64,000 bases of DNA from Anadara kagoshimensis (GCA_021292105.1 CM037857.1:37491114-37555113); one strand, 5' to 3'. Positions 10,978-23,766 are shown, counted from the stretch's first letter. The notes: generated from the sequence alone by a model not told the origin. A program made the numbers and translations.

Positions 10978-12480
10978 TAGAATGTTTGGTTGTTTGAAAT
11001 CATAAATACCAGTTCAAGGTTGTGTATAATATTATTTAACAGGAGTTTGCTGAATAAGCTATTTCAGTCTTTATGAATGTCACTATAGACACTGATAAAG
11101 TATTTACTAATAACCTACATGCATTTCTAGTTCCATAACCGAACTTTTATTGTTCAGGTGAAAATCAAACCCACATAACCTGATATTGGTCTATCAAATA
11201 TGTTATTTTAAATTTAAAACCTGGATCATATAAAAGTGTAAACTGCCGTCATTGATAAATCTGCATGATACAATGTTAGCTACTTGTTGAGATAAGTCAA
11301 AGAGACCATCATATTCATAGCACGAGTCCATCTTGTGAAATAATCATAGTGCCAAAAAATCTATAATACGTTTTATACCTTGATATATATACATGCTGAG
11401 AGAGAGTTACGTTACCATTAAACATCTACCCGACATAGTAACGTAATATTTTCCACTCCCTTTAACTATTTGATATTAAACCCTTATCTTTTATAACGAT
11501 CCCTGGTCATTGATAATAATCTACAAGTAACACGACCGAATATGTCTGTATAGATATAAATATAAGTAATGGTATTGCAAAATAACAAAAAATTACTTTA
11601 ATACCTGTCGTTATTGAACCAAGAGAAAATATCTAATCTTAGTGATGCCCATTAACTATCTGACAGCGGACATCAGATACGTTATACATTTACAAGAGAA
11701 ATGATCAAGTATAATATATGTTTTTTATTCTTTTTTTAACTGTCTGTTTCATTATGTGTTTTAAACTCTTTATTTATTCCTTCAAACAACTTGATGACTG
11801 TATCACGCCGCCATTCTTTATCAAATTTTAATATTTCATTTTTGATCCAGTATTTTTTAAATAGTAATGTATTTTAGATTACGGCCGTCCTTGTAATCGT
11901 TAAATTCATCTCACAATGAACAACAAATTCTTTTTTCAGATTTTAAATTCTTCCTCTTTATCATTTTAGTTTTTTATACATCATTATTCATCGCGGTATA
12001 AAATAGATATTTAAAATTGAAATTTATAGGCGTGTACAGAAAGTTAAAGTTTTTTATTGTTGATGTGTTAACATAAGACTTGTTTTTCATTCATGGTTTT
12101 TGTATAAAACATTAAATATAACTCAAAAAGACACTATAAACCGCACAAAAACATTAAACTTTACACACATGCTAATGTACACTCACATACCAGAATATAA
12201 TAATATAAAATCAGTATAAATATATCTAACACAGAATCGAAAACTTGTAATTGGAATAGTTTGCGTCTAGACGTTCAAAAAGCATATATTAGAGACAGGT
12301 TGCCGCTTTATATAAATAAAATAAACCATTGTTTTAAAGTTCTTTTTGTTAGTTGTTTTTACCAATAAATTCTTTTTGTATCTACAAGTACGTCTCCATG
12401 TCTTGCCAAAATGTCTTACAGGTATATATGCGTTACTGTATTGTAGTCTGGTACCCATTCCATTGGTATGTGTGCAATTG
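10975..12480. other. AT-rich DNA, nothing recognised
   Basis: No supported coding or repeat feature. Confidence 0.5.
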
Positions 12481-12664
<184 letters not shown>

Positions 12665-14130
12665 GATCGATTGAGATGATTGGTTGATTGATTGCCCTGT
12701 TTTTTTAGTTTGAAAATCAACAGCATCTGTAACTGACCAATTGGCAAATTAATCCCATCAATGAATTTGGGAAATTAGACGAAATATACTTGACTTTTAC
12801 TTTTTAAAAACTGAAAATGTTTTTTTACCAACTTTTGAAATTTAAATAAAGTTTTTATTTTATGTATTTGAAATTGTGATATTTATTTTCAGTGTACATA
12901 TATGTGTTTGGTTTTCGTTTGGGTAAGAAATTAATGACAGAAACAAACTGGTCACAATGTCCAGGATTGGATCCCATTCGGATTCTAGTGTGAACTGTTT
13001 AAGCTCCTATGCCGAATGTCGGATATTAACCGCCACATTTTCTCTATCAACCTAGACTAACGGTATTGAATATCGGTTAATTATATTGGCTGGGGGTAAA
13101 ACACCATACCAACCAACACACGATTGATGTCATTTTATGCTATAGCCACACATTTTAAATGATGACATTGTTTGACAAAACAGTTTCCGGTTTGTATATT
13201 TCTGTTTGTTGTCTTTTATAAGAAACCATGGGAGGGCAACTTCAAAATCTTCACCCTAATTTAGTGCAAACTTTGTGCTTTAAATGTGACTATAATTTTG
13301 CATATAAATGTTCTTATTGACAGCGATATTATCTTTCTCAATGTTACAATATTACTGTGACTTGCATAACTTCAAAAAGAAAGAAATTTATCTTAACTTA
13401 ATTTTACACATATAAGTATATGCATATATGAATACGGAATAAACATTAACATTAATTGAAGCACAAAAATATAGATGGCGTATCACCATTTTAAAGGAGG
13501 TTTTTTGTCAGTAGATTTTTCTACAAAGAGGTGTGAAAATCTTTAGGCACATTTGATATACTTTCAAATATGACATTGAGATTTAATTTCAAGATGATAA
13601 ACACATACCATTAGGCTGTTTTAAAACGAGCACGATTCTGATGACAGGGTCAATTCGCCCCCCTTAGTGCTTCAAGTACCATCGGTGTATGTAACTATCT
13701 GACGTACCACGGCTTGAAATGACGGTGTATTATCGAGGATTTTTGTTGTTGATAAGGATACGCAAAAATTTCAAAAATGTTTGTACTTTTATCTAAACTT
13801 TTAACCTTGTATGGTTATATATCTTGTATTGTCTGATTTTAATTAAGTTACAAATATTTAAACATTGCTAAGGTCAGCCAAATGTTTGATCGTTGGATCA
13901 GGGTCGTTTTGTACACGTAAATCTAATTTTAACACGTGAAATTAATTAATTAACTGAAAATTAATTTTAAAAAATAGCATATTGAATCCAAATATGGAAT
14001 CATCGGATAAGCTAACAATTGTATGTTGATGATAAGGCTTTTTAAATGCGAAATATGGACTTTTTAATTTTAATTTTACAAACGTAACAAAAGGAACATT
14101 CCCAATAAAACTGTAGGCCGTGTAGATCTG
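12665..14130. other. Mostly unrecognised; possible decayed SINE near 12940-13120
   Basis: A B-box-like GGATTGGATCCC near 12965 and a tail-like AAACACCATACCAACCAACA at 13098-13117 suggest a worn SINE in plus orientation. The middle does not match the other copies, so this is weak. Nothing else was recognised. Confidence 0.35.
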
Positions 14131-14135
14131 GACCA

Positions 14136-14385
14136 GGTCCCGGTTTCACAATCATTTCTTAGCTAAGTTTTTCCTTAACTTAAATTAAGCAAATATTTGT
14201 AATCTCTTTCTGAAACTACTGATGGATATTTTTGTCGAAACTAAACGCAGATGTTTTAATCTAGAAGTGGTCTTAAAAATGACACCTTAAATATCTTGAA
14301 AATTAACAAAATTATAAAGATTTGAAATTTGCAAGATTTAAGTTAAGGAAAATCTTAGCTAAGGAATGATTGTGAAACTGGGGCC
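14136..14385. mobile_element. Inverted-repeat element (GGTTTCACAATCATTCCTTA family), 250 bp
   Basis: The left end GGTCCCGGTTTCACAATCAT and the right end GATTGTGAAACTGGGGCC are inverted. Inside them TTAGCTAAG/CTTAGCTAA and TTTTCCTTAACTT/AAGTTAAGGAAAA also pair, so the terminal repeat is about 45 bp. Copies are at 33134 and 49438. Confidence 0.88.
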
Positions 14386-14600
14386 AGGTTTCACAATCAC
14401 TCCTTACTTATCTTAAAATTGATACTGCAACGATTTGGTTAATTTGTTAAATATCCAGGAATTTAAGCTGTTATTCTGAAGATCACTTCAAGCTTACAAC
14501 ATCTATATTTAGATTTGTCAAAATACTCATTTTTAATTTCAAAGAACGATTGCAAGACATTTCAATAAAATCTTAAAAAGAGAGATGTCAGAAGGTATAG
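14382..14600. mobile_element. Second, one-ended copy of the same family
   Basis: It starts GGCCAGGTTTCACAATCACT and overlaps the right end of the preceding copy by a few bases. It continues with a body like the others (ATCTTCAAA-type segment, ending near AAAATCTTAAAAAG). The right terminal repeat is lost or badly decayed. Confidence 0.5.
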
Positions 14601-15011
14601 TGATATTGGGGACCTGACCCGGAAGTAGCAAGACCGCTTGGTAAAATGGCCCTTTTTATTATGTAGAACTGTGGTACAATGACACAACAATTAATTTTTT
14701 TTAAATAGATATGTCAATATTTTCAATACCAACCATTTTAAATATTAATTATTTGATTTCTCAATAAGTATTATTCTGATTGCAATATTACAACAGGTGA
14801 AATGCCCTATTTGTTCTAGTTAGCAAATAAAATCGTATCTAGACATTTGAACTATGCCTTCTTAAACAAGCATATAACAATATAGATACATTATCTTGTC
14901 GCCTGAAAAAGTCGATACATAGCTGTCATATGATCTTCAATGCCGACGACGACGTTGCTATCGCTAACTTTTAGTTTTTGATTATAGTTTTTTTCACATT
15001 TTTTCCTTTAT

Positions 15012-15240
15012 TTTCAACAAGACCTATGGGGTGGGATCGGGCTGGATGACCTCCACATGTAATTCTTTTATATCAATCAAAAACAAATATACCATTACAT
15101 ATCCAAATTTGAAACACCAAATAAAAATTAATTTCAACAAGACAGTTCGGGTTGGAACATCAGTTTTGATGACCTCAACATTTATATCAATCAAAAACAA
15201 ATATACCAATCAATGTCCAAATCAGAAATCCAAAGTAAAA
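15012..15240. repeat. Two-copy tandem repeat of about 120 bp
   Basis: TTCAACAAGAC, GATGACCTC and ATATCAATCAAAAACAAATA occur in the same order at 15016-15120 and 15133-15230. The second copy ends in ATGTCCAAATCAGAAATCCA, which resembles the 50-bp monomer of the array at 41937. Confidence 0.7.
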
Positions 15241-15244
15241 ACTT

Positions 15245-15710
15245 TGAAAACTAATTAATTAAGTTAAACTAATGATACTTCAGATAAATACATATGGGTA
15301 CTTGTAGCTAAAAATAACCAGAATTATGATTGTTATATTAACGTGAGATACAAAGGTTTGTTTCCTCCAACGAGGTTCACTCAATATCCAATATGCTTAT
15401 AGGCCATTGGTCTCATATTCACGTCCTATCCTTGGTTTCCAATACAAAATCCTATATTATCCTGTTATTATGGTCCCCGGAATCAATTACCAAGACAATT
15501 GCCATCTACAGACTTACATCTAGGTTCATCCCATGAAAGGCTATTCGCGAAATTGTTAATATGGTTTCTTAAATTCCTTTGGAATCTGAAACCAAATACC
15601 TTTCCACTAATTACTTCGGATATTTATTACCTTTTGTCCAGCTTATGAAATATCAAGGACGTGTTCCCCTCTCAGCGTCAGGTGCTAATGAACTTGATTG
15701 TCGCTTTGAC
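15245..15710. other. Nothing recognised
   Basis: No supported feature. Short open frames show no family motif. Confidence 0.5.
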
Positions 15711-15713
15711 ATA

Positions 15714-15932
15714 CCGGTACAGACCTGTCGAAAGTTCAACACCAAGGTAACAAATTACCAGTTTAACCCCCACCCCATCCCCCGTTAGCTTATCTCGACA
15801 GACTTTCGGCAGCTGTTATATATCTCTCGACAGATTTTGGGGCACCGGCTATCCACATCGCAGCCACTCGACAATGAACTTCGACGGAATTTCGTAATCA
15901 CACTGTTAAACTTTTTAAATAGGACCGTACTG
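15714..15932. mobile_element. Tc1/mariner-like CAGTACAGACCTG element, 219 bp
   Basis: The left end CCGGTACAGACCTGTCGAAA and the right end TAGGACCGTACTG are inverted and flanked by TA (15712-15713 and 15933-15934). The right arm has lost the CTTTCGACAG identity, so it is an old copy. Confidence 0.72.
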
Positions 15933-16433
15933 TATCTGTGGGTAAATAAATGTGTAAACTTTAACAACGTACAGGTGGTCGGTGTTTGTACCTGAGACTG
16001 ATCACTTTAATCCCTCTTAGTACTTTGTAACTTACAAGTATTACACGTACTGTGTAATTACTTTGATTGGGTAAGGTGACTAACGGATATAAACTTTTAA
16101 GTTGGAAAATTATTACTTACCTGGGGGACGTGTATATATTACTTTTTCCTGCATCTGCAGATTTAAGTTGTTTCATCAAAAGAAACATTTATATAAAATA
16201 TATTTAAACTATATATGTAACGGTGTTACATTCATAAATACTACAGAGACACCTCAAGTAATGACCTTTGACCTGATGTTTACAGTCAAAATAACCTGTA
16301 GCATCATCTTTGTTTTATATTTATGATTTCCTGTTCAGTTTCGCTCAGTTCACCATATAAGCAACTCTAATTCATAAACATGGTGGTCTCTTGGCGGATG
16401 TGCATGTCAAATGCTATGTATATATCTACATTA

Positions 16434-16722
16434 CTGTTAGAGCCAGTGAAGTTACGTTTTTTCCATAGAAAATCAAATAAATCTAAAAAAAATGATATTA
16501 TTCATTTACTTGTGCCTAGTCGTTACTGGCGAAAATGACGACGTTTACACCGGAAGGGATGTCCTTGTTGACGTTTTACGTTATATGCGCAACAGGGTCC
16601 GCCATTTGCCTGGTTTTTCATCATGTTAAATACCCATAGCGCCAACGTTTTGCTCTGTGCAGAAATATTCTACGCTAATCACGAATCTATGCAAAAAAGC
16701 GTAACTTCACTGTCACAAACAG
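16434..16722. mobile_element. Long foldback element, internally deleted copy (289 bp)
   Basis: It has the CTGTTAGAGCCAGTGAA and CTTCACTGTCACAAACAG ends of the family at 2449 and 56545. The segment TTACTTGTGCCTAGTCGTTA is followed directly by the centre (GCGAAAATGACGACGTTTAC). The left-arm stretch with the CTATGGGGATTT motif is missing, so it can no longer form the full hairpin. Confidence 0.8.
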
Positions 16723-17156
16723 TAAGTGTCTGTTTTAACGAACACGATGTGCATTGGTTTCGAAACAGCGCGCACGCTGTATTTCCCATGAAATATCCCA
16801 TATATGACATGCTTTAAAAGTATACTTAGGAATGTGCTTCCCAGGAAACTTCTAGTATCTATAGGTACCACTCTTTATTGTACAAGAAATCTACTGCATG
16901 TACTTTATAAATTGACCCCGTTTTTCAACCACGTACATGTACTTTAAACGTACACCTTGTGTGTTTGGTGAGGCATTCTGACATCCAATGTATGCAACCG
17001 GTATGACTACGCGTATTTAACTTGCTTTGAAATACCCATCCTTATATAGGTATGTTGAAGAGTCCATTGTGACCGAGAAGACGAACGTCTCCAATCAAAC
17101 CAGTACTGGTAATACCATTAGATTTGCTTCCGGTCCAACCATCTTACCATAATATG

Positions 17157-17347
17157 CACTCAGCATAACAAAATGAAAGTCACGGTTCTTTCGGATGGGA
17201 ATTTAAAATAAACGAGGTCCCGCTGTATAATGCCATCAGCGCAATTCACAGGCAAAATTTCTGCACCTTCGCCTATAGATGACGACGTCTCAAAATAAGT
17301 GAAATATTCTTGACTGGGACGTTAAACAGTATTACTAACTCAACTCT
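17157..17347 (+). mobile_element. Family A SINE, head missing
   Basis: It begins near CACTCAGCATAACAAAATGA, has the TTTCGGATGGGAATTTAAAA and TGTATAATGCCATCAGCGCA body segments, and ends TTCTTGACTGGGACGTTAAA with a short ACTCA tail. The stretch between GAGGTCCC and GCTGTATAATG is deleted. Confidence 0.85.
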
Positions 17348-17419
17348 AATAAATAGAATAAATACGTCGTGCATTTATATTGTATAATTTTGTTCTATTA
17401 TTAGTGTTTGGATATTGTC

Positions 17420-18360
17420 AAGCACCTGTCATGAATGTCATTAAGCTTATACATCCTCTTTTGAAGCATCCTGTATTTCTTACATTGCTTAATATTCTTC
17501 TTTGGTGTAGCTTTTGTTAAGCCTATGTTAAAGCAAGCTACATAGTTATACAACCCTGTATTTCTAAAGCTCTAGTAACTTATGCTGTTGTTACTTACTA
17601 GGTTTTTGTCATCGTGCGGTAGCTCAGTTGGTAGCGTGCTCGCTCCGTAAGTGGGAGGTCGTGGGTTCGAACCCTGGCCGGGTCTGACCCAAGACTTAAA
17701 AGTGGGTAGTGACTGTTCTTTCGCCAAGCACTCGGCATTACGAAATGAAAGTCACGATTCTTTCGGATGGGAACTTAAAATAAACGAGGTCCCATGTCTT
17801 GGTAGGCTTGGCACGATTAAGAACCCTGCTGTATAATGCCATCAGCGCAACGCACAGGCAAAATTTTTGGACATTCGCCTATAGCTGGCGACGTCTCGAT
17901 ATAAGTGAAATATTCTTGACTGGGACGTTAAACACCATTACTCAACTCAACTCATCGTGCTTTTGGAAACAGCCTGTATTTCTTATGCCGTTGTTACTTA
18001 GGCTTTTGTCATTGAGCTTTTGGAAGCAATCTGTATATACCCATTGGGGTTATTTGTTTGATATTCTTAGTTGTATAGTGTTAAGATACTCTGTACTTAC
18101 GATGTGTATATAGGTTACTTCCACGGACATCATGTCTTATCAAGCATTTTGAAGCATCGTGTGTTTTTTGATGTTTTGGTTTGTTGTAGCTGTTGAGAAT
18201 CGAATATTGTCAGGCGAAACGTTAAGATGAGATACCCTGTATTTCTTACGCTGCTCGGTGTTAATGTTGTTAATGTCGAGGTTAGCCTACTTTCACGGAT
18301 TTCACGCGTTTTGAAGCATCATGTGCTGTTTGATGTTTTTGTTTGTTGTAGCTATTGGGA
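17420..18360. repeat. Degenerate repeat array interrupted by SINEs
   Basis: TTTTGAAGCATC-like and CTGTATTTCTTA segments recur at about 17458, 17540-17570, 17962, 18010, 18146 and 18310. GATGTTTTGGTTTGTTGTAG and GATGTTTTTGTTTGTTGTAG are further matching pieces near 18170 and 18331. Units are diverged and spacing is irregular. A SINE sits inside at 17617 and another at the right edge at 18359. Confidence 0.55.
17617..17957 (+). mobile_element. Full-length family A SINE
   Basis: The tRNA-like head has GCGGTAGCTCAGTTGGTAG (A box) and GTGGGTTCGAACCC (B box). The body follows with GACCCAAGACTTAAAAGTGG, TTCTTTCGCCAAGCACTCGG and TATAATGCCATCAGCGCAAC. The 3' end is TCGATATAAGTGAAATATTC, then CTTGACTGGGACGTTAAACA and an ACTCA repeat tail. 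About 340 bp. This is the best-preserved copy here and serves as my reference for the family. It carries the internal polymerase III boxes. The 62-residue open frame inside is not a gene. Confidence 0.93.
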
Positions 18361-18648
18361 GTTAAGTTAAGTAATGGTGTTTAACGTCCAAGTCAAGAAT
18401 ATTTCACTTATATCGAGACGTCGCCAGGTGAAGGCGCAGACATTTTTAATGTGCGTTGCGCTGATGGCATTATACAGCAGGTTTTTTTTCGAGCGACACC
18501 TACCGTGACACGGGACCTAGTTTATTTTATGTTCTCATTCAAAAGAATCGTGATTTTCATTTTGTAATGCCGAGCGCTTGGCGAAAGAACAGCCACTACC
18601 CACCTTCTAGTCTTGGGTCAGATCCGGCCGGGGATCGAACCCGCGAGC
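18359..18648 (-). mobile_element. Family A SINE, truncated within the tRNA-like head
   Basis: Read in reverse it ends with GACGTTAAACACCATTACTT and a tail; the body follows the reference copy. The head stops just beyond the B box (GTTCGATCCC region), where the degenerate repeat resumes. Confidence 0.88.
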
Positions 18649-18698
18649 TATTTGGAAGCGTTTGTTAACAAGTGACAACATCAGACAACCCTATAGTT

Positions 18699-18757
18699 CT
18701 GTCATATACCATTTTTGAATTTAATCATAAATACATTCAAAAAATGGTATATGACAG
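18699..18757. repeat. 59-bp near-perfect palindrome (CTGTCATATACC hairpin family)
   Basis: CTGTCATATACCATTTTTGA at the left matches the reverse complement of AAAAATGGTATATGACAG at the right, with a centre of about 18 bases. The same palindrome family appears at 26211 and 35456. Confidence 0.9.
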
Positions 18758-20450
18758 TTCTAATGCTATTTGGTTCCCTTTTTTATAGTGACTATTTTAA
18801 TAATTTATTTTGAAGTGTCCTAAAATAGTTGGAGTTAAGTGTGTTCCTAATTACTTTGGTTAAAAAAGAACACGTTCCGTTATTAAGCTTCAGGTATTTC
18901 TTGTGAACCAACTTTTTCTTTTTATTAGCTTGTGTTACAATATTTATAGATATCAATGGTATAAGAAAAATTTAATTCACAAAAACTGCTTGTTCACCGA
19001 GTAGGTAATACGTCATTTCTCCCTTTATTGGAGCACACTTGTTTCTAATCTTGTCTCCATCATAAAAAACTCTTCAACTCGTAAAGAACTAGAGTATCAG
19101 TTTATATAACTTTGTACTTTATTTGTACCGACAAATTGAAATTGTCAATCAAGTGCTATCATAGCGATGAAGTCTGATATAGTATGTTTAATAATTTCAT
19201 AAAAAGCTTGAGTTATTTTCGAGATGAGATCATGTTCTTTGGTGTTAGTCTTTATATATGTTTTATGAGTTGAAATGTGATATTTGGCGGGGAAAGAAAT
19301 ATGTAGTAAACAATATAATCCTGTTTGTGGCATCTAAATTAAAGCATTGTGCCCTCCCTATATTGATATGATCGTTTCAATCCTTACACTTTGTTTCCTT
19401 GCTTCGATGATTTTATTCTTATCGCCCACACCCCAGTGAATATCTAACTAATAAAACCCAACGCTGAAACTACTTGTATTTATTTTAACTTTTTTTTCAA
19501 AAACTAATTAAATAAAATTTACTTGACTTTCAAACGATAAAAGTGTGTTTTTATTTAGAATTAATCGTCCGTTTATGGGTTGTCTTTCCCCCATATGGCC
19601 AGTTGCTTCCATGAGTTATGGATGCCTTCAAATAGACAATAGAGCACTTAAATGCAGTAAATTTTCTTTTTCTTTTTTTCTTTTTAATTTACAAAATGCA
19701 CCGACATTCAGGTCATTTCTCTAAAAATTTAATATTAAATAACAATACAAAATATTATCCATTAATGTTTAGTCGACAAAAAATAGATAGAATGTCTTTT
19801 ATTATTTTGTTTTTTTGTAATTTATGATTTTTTTTATTCTTATATTTATTATATTCCAGTAAGGGTGGTGTTATTTTTTCGTCGTCCTGCTAGGCGGTTT
19901 TTTTTTTTTTTGCATGACGCGAAACATTTTTTTGAAAAGACAAATATTAATAATCATACGATTTGCTTTTCCCCATCAATGATTTAAAGCTGTGTTCATA
20001 TGGAAGACCATTAAAAGATCGTGACATGGAATTGTGTGACTATGAATGAACCAATGTGCCAAGTTGCTTGACTGATTGGCAATTTTGCCAGGAACTAGAA
20101 TTCATATGACTATAAACGAGGCAATATCTACATACATGTGCGAACCGTGTCTCAGTGCACGCTGAAGACACCTCCTGTAGAGTTCGAAAAAGAGTAGGAC
20201 ACCTGTGGCCGCTACAGAGGGCGCTTACAACTAGAAGCGAATGAAACAGACTAAGCAGGAAGATAAGAATAGTAATAACGTCACTACCAAAAAATTAAAA
20301 ATAGATATTTTTATAGAAATTAGAAATCTAGAAATTAGTCGATAATAAAAAAGGCCATGCTGATGTGGAAACTAAAACGTATGAAAAGCAAATGCCACGT
20401 GGATAGAAAAGAAGGGGTTGACCAGTAAGCACCGTTATCAGACTAGAAAT
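18758..20450. other. AT-rich DNA, nothing recognised
   Basis: Poly(T) runs near 19898 and 19665. No supported coding or repeat feature. Confidence 0.5.
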
Positions 20451-20457
20451 TACATCA

Positions 20458-20757
20458 CTATAGAGTGCTTGCTCCGTAAGAGGGTGGTTGTGGGTTCGAA
20501 CCCCGACCGGGTCTGGCACAAGACTTAGAAGAGGGTAGTGGTTGTTCTTTCGCCTAGCACTCAGCATTACGAAATGGAAGTCACGGTTCTTTCCGATGGG
20601 AACTTTAAATGAACGAGGTCCCACACCTTGGTAGGCTTGTCACGATAAAGAACCCTGTTGTTTAATGCCATCAGCGCAACGCACATGCAAAATTTCTGCA
20701 CCATCACCTATAGCTGGCGACGTCTCTATATAAGTGAAATATTACTTAACTCAACTC
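20458..20757 (+). mobile_element. Family A SINE, slightly 5' truncated
   Basis: It starts at AGAGTGCTTGCTCCGTAAG, inside the tRNA-like head, and keeps the B box GTGGGTTCGAACCCC and the full body. It ends CTCTATATAAGTGAAATATT with an ACTCA tail; the CTTGACTGGGACGTTAAACA piece is lost. Confidence 0.9.
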
Positions 20758-20760
20758 AAC

Positions 20761-21525
20761 TATAGAAGAAGCAAAAGATGCACATCTTTGCTTGATAATC
20801 TAGAATTTGTTTTATTATACAAAAGGCAAAAGCTAGAAATATATGTTGGAAACCATAGAAGTTTCAATAGTCTGGTGGAAAAAAAAAATGAAATTTTACA
20901 ATAGGGGGACATGAGTGTTCAAAGCTGGCAACATAGCTGTCTTACATCATCATAGGTTAGGGGTCAAGAATCAACCTGTTGCCAAGCTGATCGACCCTTG
21001 GTTTAGTAGATAAAAGGTCAAAGGTCAAATAGGTGTTTTTCCCCAAAAATTATTCTTTATTAGTTTATAGCTGTCCAAATATATACTTTCTGAGATTTAA
21101 ATAAATCAAATAAATCTGTTCTCATGCAATCATAGCATTTCATGTATTTTAACATTGACTTGGAAGCTAATTGAGACTGTTTGGGCTAAAATTTAAATAT
21201 TTCAATGTTATTTTTCAAAATTCTGACACAAGCTTCAAGATAGAATAAAATAAAAGTATACATTCAACATCAAAGCATGAATCAAAATGCTAAAATATAA
21301 TTCTTTTGTAAATACATGACTGTGATTAAAATAAATATATTGTTTAAACCCAGCTAATAATTTGAAATTTAAAAGTTCAAAATCAAAGTACTGCAAGTGC
21401 ATACAGCCACCCACTTTAAATTGTATGCCCTACATGTACATCTTGTAATGCAACATGATTTATATTTACATTTCAACAATACATGACATGATTTTGGTAA
21501 AGGTTATTTTCTCATTAAATACCCC
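20761..21525. other. AT-rich DNA, nothing recognised
   Basis: No supported feature on either strand. Confidence 0.5.
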
Positions 21526-21526
21526 T

Positions 21527-21850
21527 ACTGTAGCTCGATTGGTATAGCGCTCACTCCGCGTATGTGGTGAGTCCTGGGTTCGAACCCTAGTTGGGTCTGA
21601 CCAAGACTTGAAATAAGGTAGTGACTGTTTTTTTTGCCAAACACTCGGTATTTAGTAACGAAAGTCACGAGATCCTTTGAGAGAGATCTTAAAATCCGAT
21701 GCCCCGTGCCAAGGCGGGTGTAACATGTTAAGGAACTTTTCCTGCACATTTCCCTAAGTTCACTGCAAAGATCAAAATTTCTGCCACTGGTGACGTCTTG
21801 ATATGACTGAAATACGTAAAAGCCCGTAAAACCCCATGCAATCAATCAAT
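21527..21850 (+). mobile_element. Family A SINE, AATCAATCAAT-tailed subfamily
   Basis: The head is CTGTAGCTCGATTGGTATAG and TGGGTTCGAACCC. The body keeps ACCAAGACTTGAAATAAGG and CAAACACTCGGTATTTAGTA but has a different middle (GATCCTTTGAGAGAGATCTT, AAGTTCACTGCAAAGATCAA). It ends TCTTGATATGACTGAAATAC, GTAAAACCCCATGC and (AATC)n. This is a distinct subfamily from the ACTCA-tailed copies. Confidence 0.9.
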
Positions 21851-22033
21851 TTATAATTTTCTCATTAAAACTGTTTTTAAGTCACATTCAGACGCGCACT
21901 AACTTAACTGTCCGATAATAATCGTGAACATCAGGAAAATACTTAACTTAAGTTCAAAAAGTTAAGTTTTGTTCATGATCCTTTGACCTGTAATTGTCTT
22001 AGGAAAGTTAAAATTCAAAGTAAGATTTAAGCA

Positions 22034-22035
22034 AA

Positions 22036-22069
<34 letters not shown>

Positions 22070-22074
22070 TATAT
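22034..22074. repeat. Poly(A)-(TA)n tract
   Basis: About 20 A followed by about 10 TA. Confidence 0.95.
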
Positions 22075-22582
22075 TGTGAAAAAAACTCAGATTTAAGTAT
22101 AACAAGAGGCCCAGGGGCCACATCGCTCACCTGAGCAACTTGCTAGGTAGAAGCCGAAATGAGTTCAGTATTGAAGTGAGTGCAGGGGAGGGAGGTTTTG
22201 TACAAACTGAAATCTATACTTCCTACCGATGCTTTTCACTAAACAATTTGTAAGTATTTCTATGTACCGTAAAAGGTTGATGTTTCGACAAGCCTCGGCT
22301 TATTCCGTTACCTTTTTCTTACAGCATTTCAACCAATGAAATAATTTTAAAAAAAATTTTCATCATGCAATCTACCAATCTCAAAAGAGAGAAAATGCAT
22401 AGGCCGAATACTGTAATCGGGAAATGGCAAATAGAAATTATAGAATACAGCAGGATTTACATTAAAAATTAGCTTTTAAATACAAGTACAATTAATATAT
22501 TTCTCATGAACAATATATTTAACTTTATATCAAAATACTTATATAAAAGAATACAGCATGGAAAATACACTATTATTTAACC

Positions 22583-23727
22583 ATGATTTGAACAAACTTG
22601 AATCTACACTACCTGAGGATGCTTCCATTTTAATTTGAGCTTTCCTGGCCTAATAGTTTTTGAGGAGAAGATTTTTAAAGATTCTCTCTATATATATTCC
22701 TGTGTAAAACTTGACCCCCCTCTTGTGGCCCCACCCTACCCCCAGGGACTATGATTTGAACAAACTTGAATCTACACTACCTGAGGATGTTTCCATTTTA
22801 ATTTGAGCTTTTCTGGCCTAATAGTTTTTGAGAAAAAGATTTTAAAAAATTTTCTTTATATATTCCTATGTAAAACTTGATCCCCCTCTTGTGACCCCTC
22901 CCTACCCCCGGGGACCATGATTTGAACAAACTTGAATCTACACTACCTGAGGATGCTTCCATTTTAATTTGAGCTTTTCAGGCCTAATAGTTTTTGAGAA
23001 GAAGATTTTTAAAGATTTTCTCTATATACTCCTATGTAAAACTTGATCCCCCTCTTGTGGCCCCTCCCTACCCCCGGGGACCATGATTTGAACAAACTTG
23101 AATCTACACTACCTGAGGATGCTTCCATTTTAATTTGAGCTTTCCTGGCCTAATAGTTTTTGAGGAGAAGATTTTTAAAGATTCTCTCTATATATTCCTG
23201 TGTAAAACTTGACCCCCTCTTGTGGCCCCACCCTACCCCCAGGGACTATGATTTGAACAAACTTGAATCTACACTACCTGAGGATGCTTCCATTTTAATT
23301 TGAGCTTTTCTGGCCTAATAGTTTTTGAGAAAAAGATTTTTAAAAATTTTCTTTATATATTCCTATGTAAAACTTGATCCCCCTCTTGTGACCCCTCCCT
23401 ACCCCCAGGGACTATGATTTGAACAAACTTGAATCTACACTACCTCAGGATGCTTCCATTTTAATTTGAGCTTTTCAGGCCTAATAGTTTTTGAGAAGAA
23501 GATTTTTAAAGATTTTCTCTATATACTCCTATGTAAAACTTGATCCCCCTCTTGTGGCCCCTCCCTACCCCCGGGGACCATGATTTGAACAAACTTGAAT
23601 CTACACTTCCTAAGGATGCCTCCACAAAAGTTTAAGCTTTACAGGCCGAATAGTTTTTGAGAAGAAGATTTTTGAAAAATACCAACAAAGTTTCAATAAT
23701 TCTCAATTATCTCCCCTTTAAAGAGGG

Positions 23728-23735
<8 letters not shown>
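22583..23735. repeat. 166-bp tandem repeat arranged as a duplicated trimer
   Basis: ATGATTTGAACAAACTTGAA starts units at 22583, 22751, 22917, 23083, 23248, 23414 and 23580 (spacing 165-168). Variants run A-B-C-A-B-C. A has GAGGAGAAG and TTCCTGTGTAAAACTTGACC. B has GAGAAAAAG and TTGTGACCCC. C has TTTTCAGGCC and TATATACTCC. The higher-order period is about 498 bp. The seventh unit is diverged. Confidence 0.92.

Positions 23736-23766
<31 letters not shown>

Noticed and set aside
17617-17700. Functional tRNA gene
   Set aside because: A and B boxes are present but the sequence continues into a SINE body repeated at many sites, and the arms do not make a proper cloverleaf.
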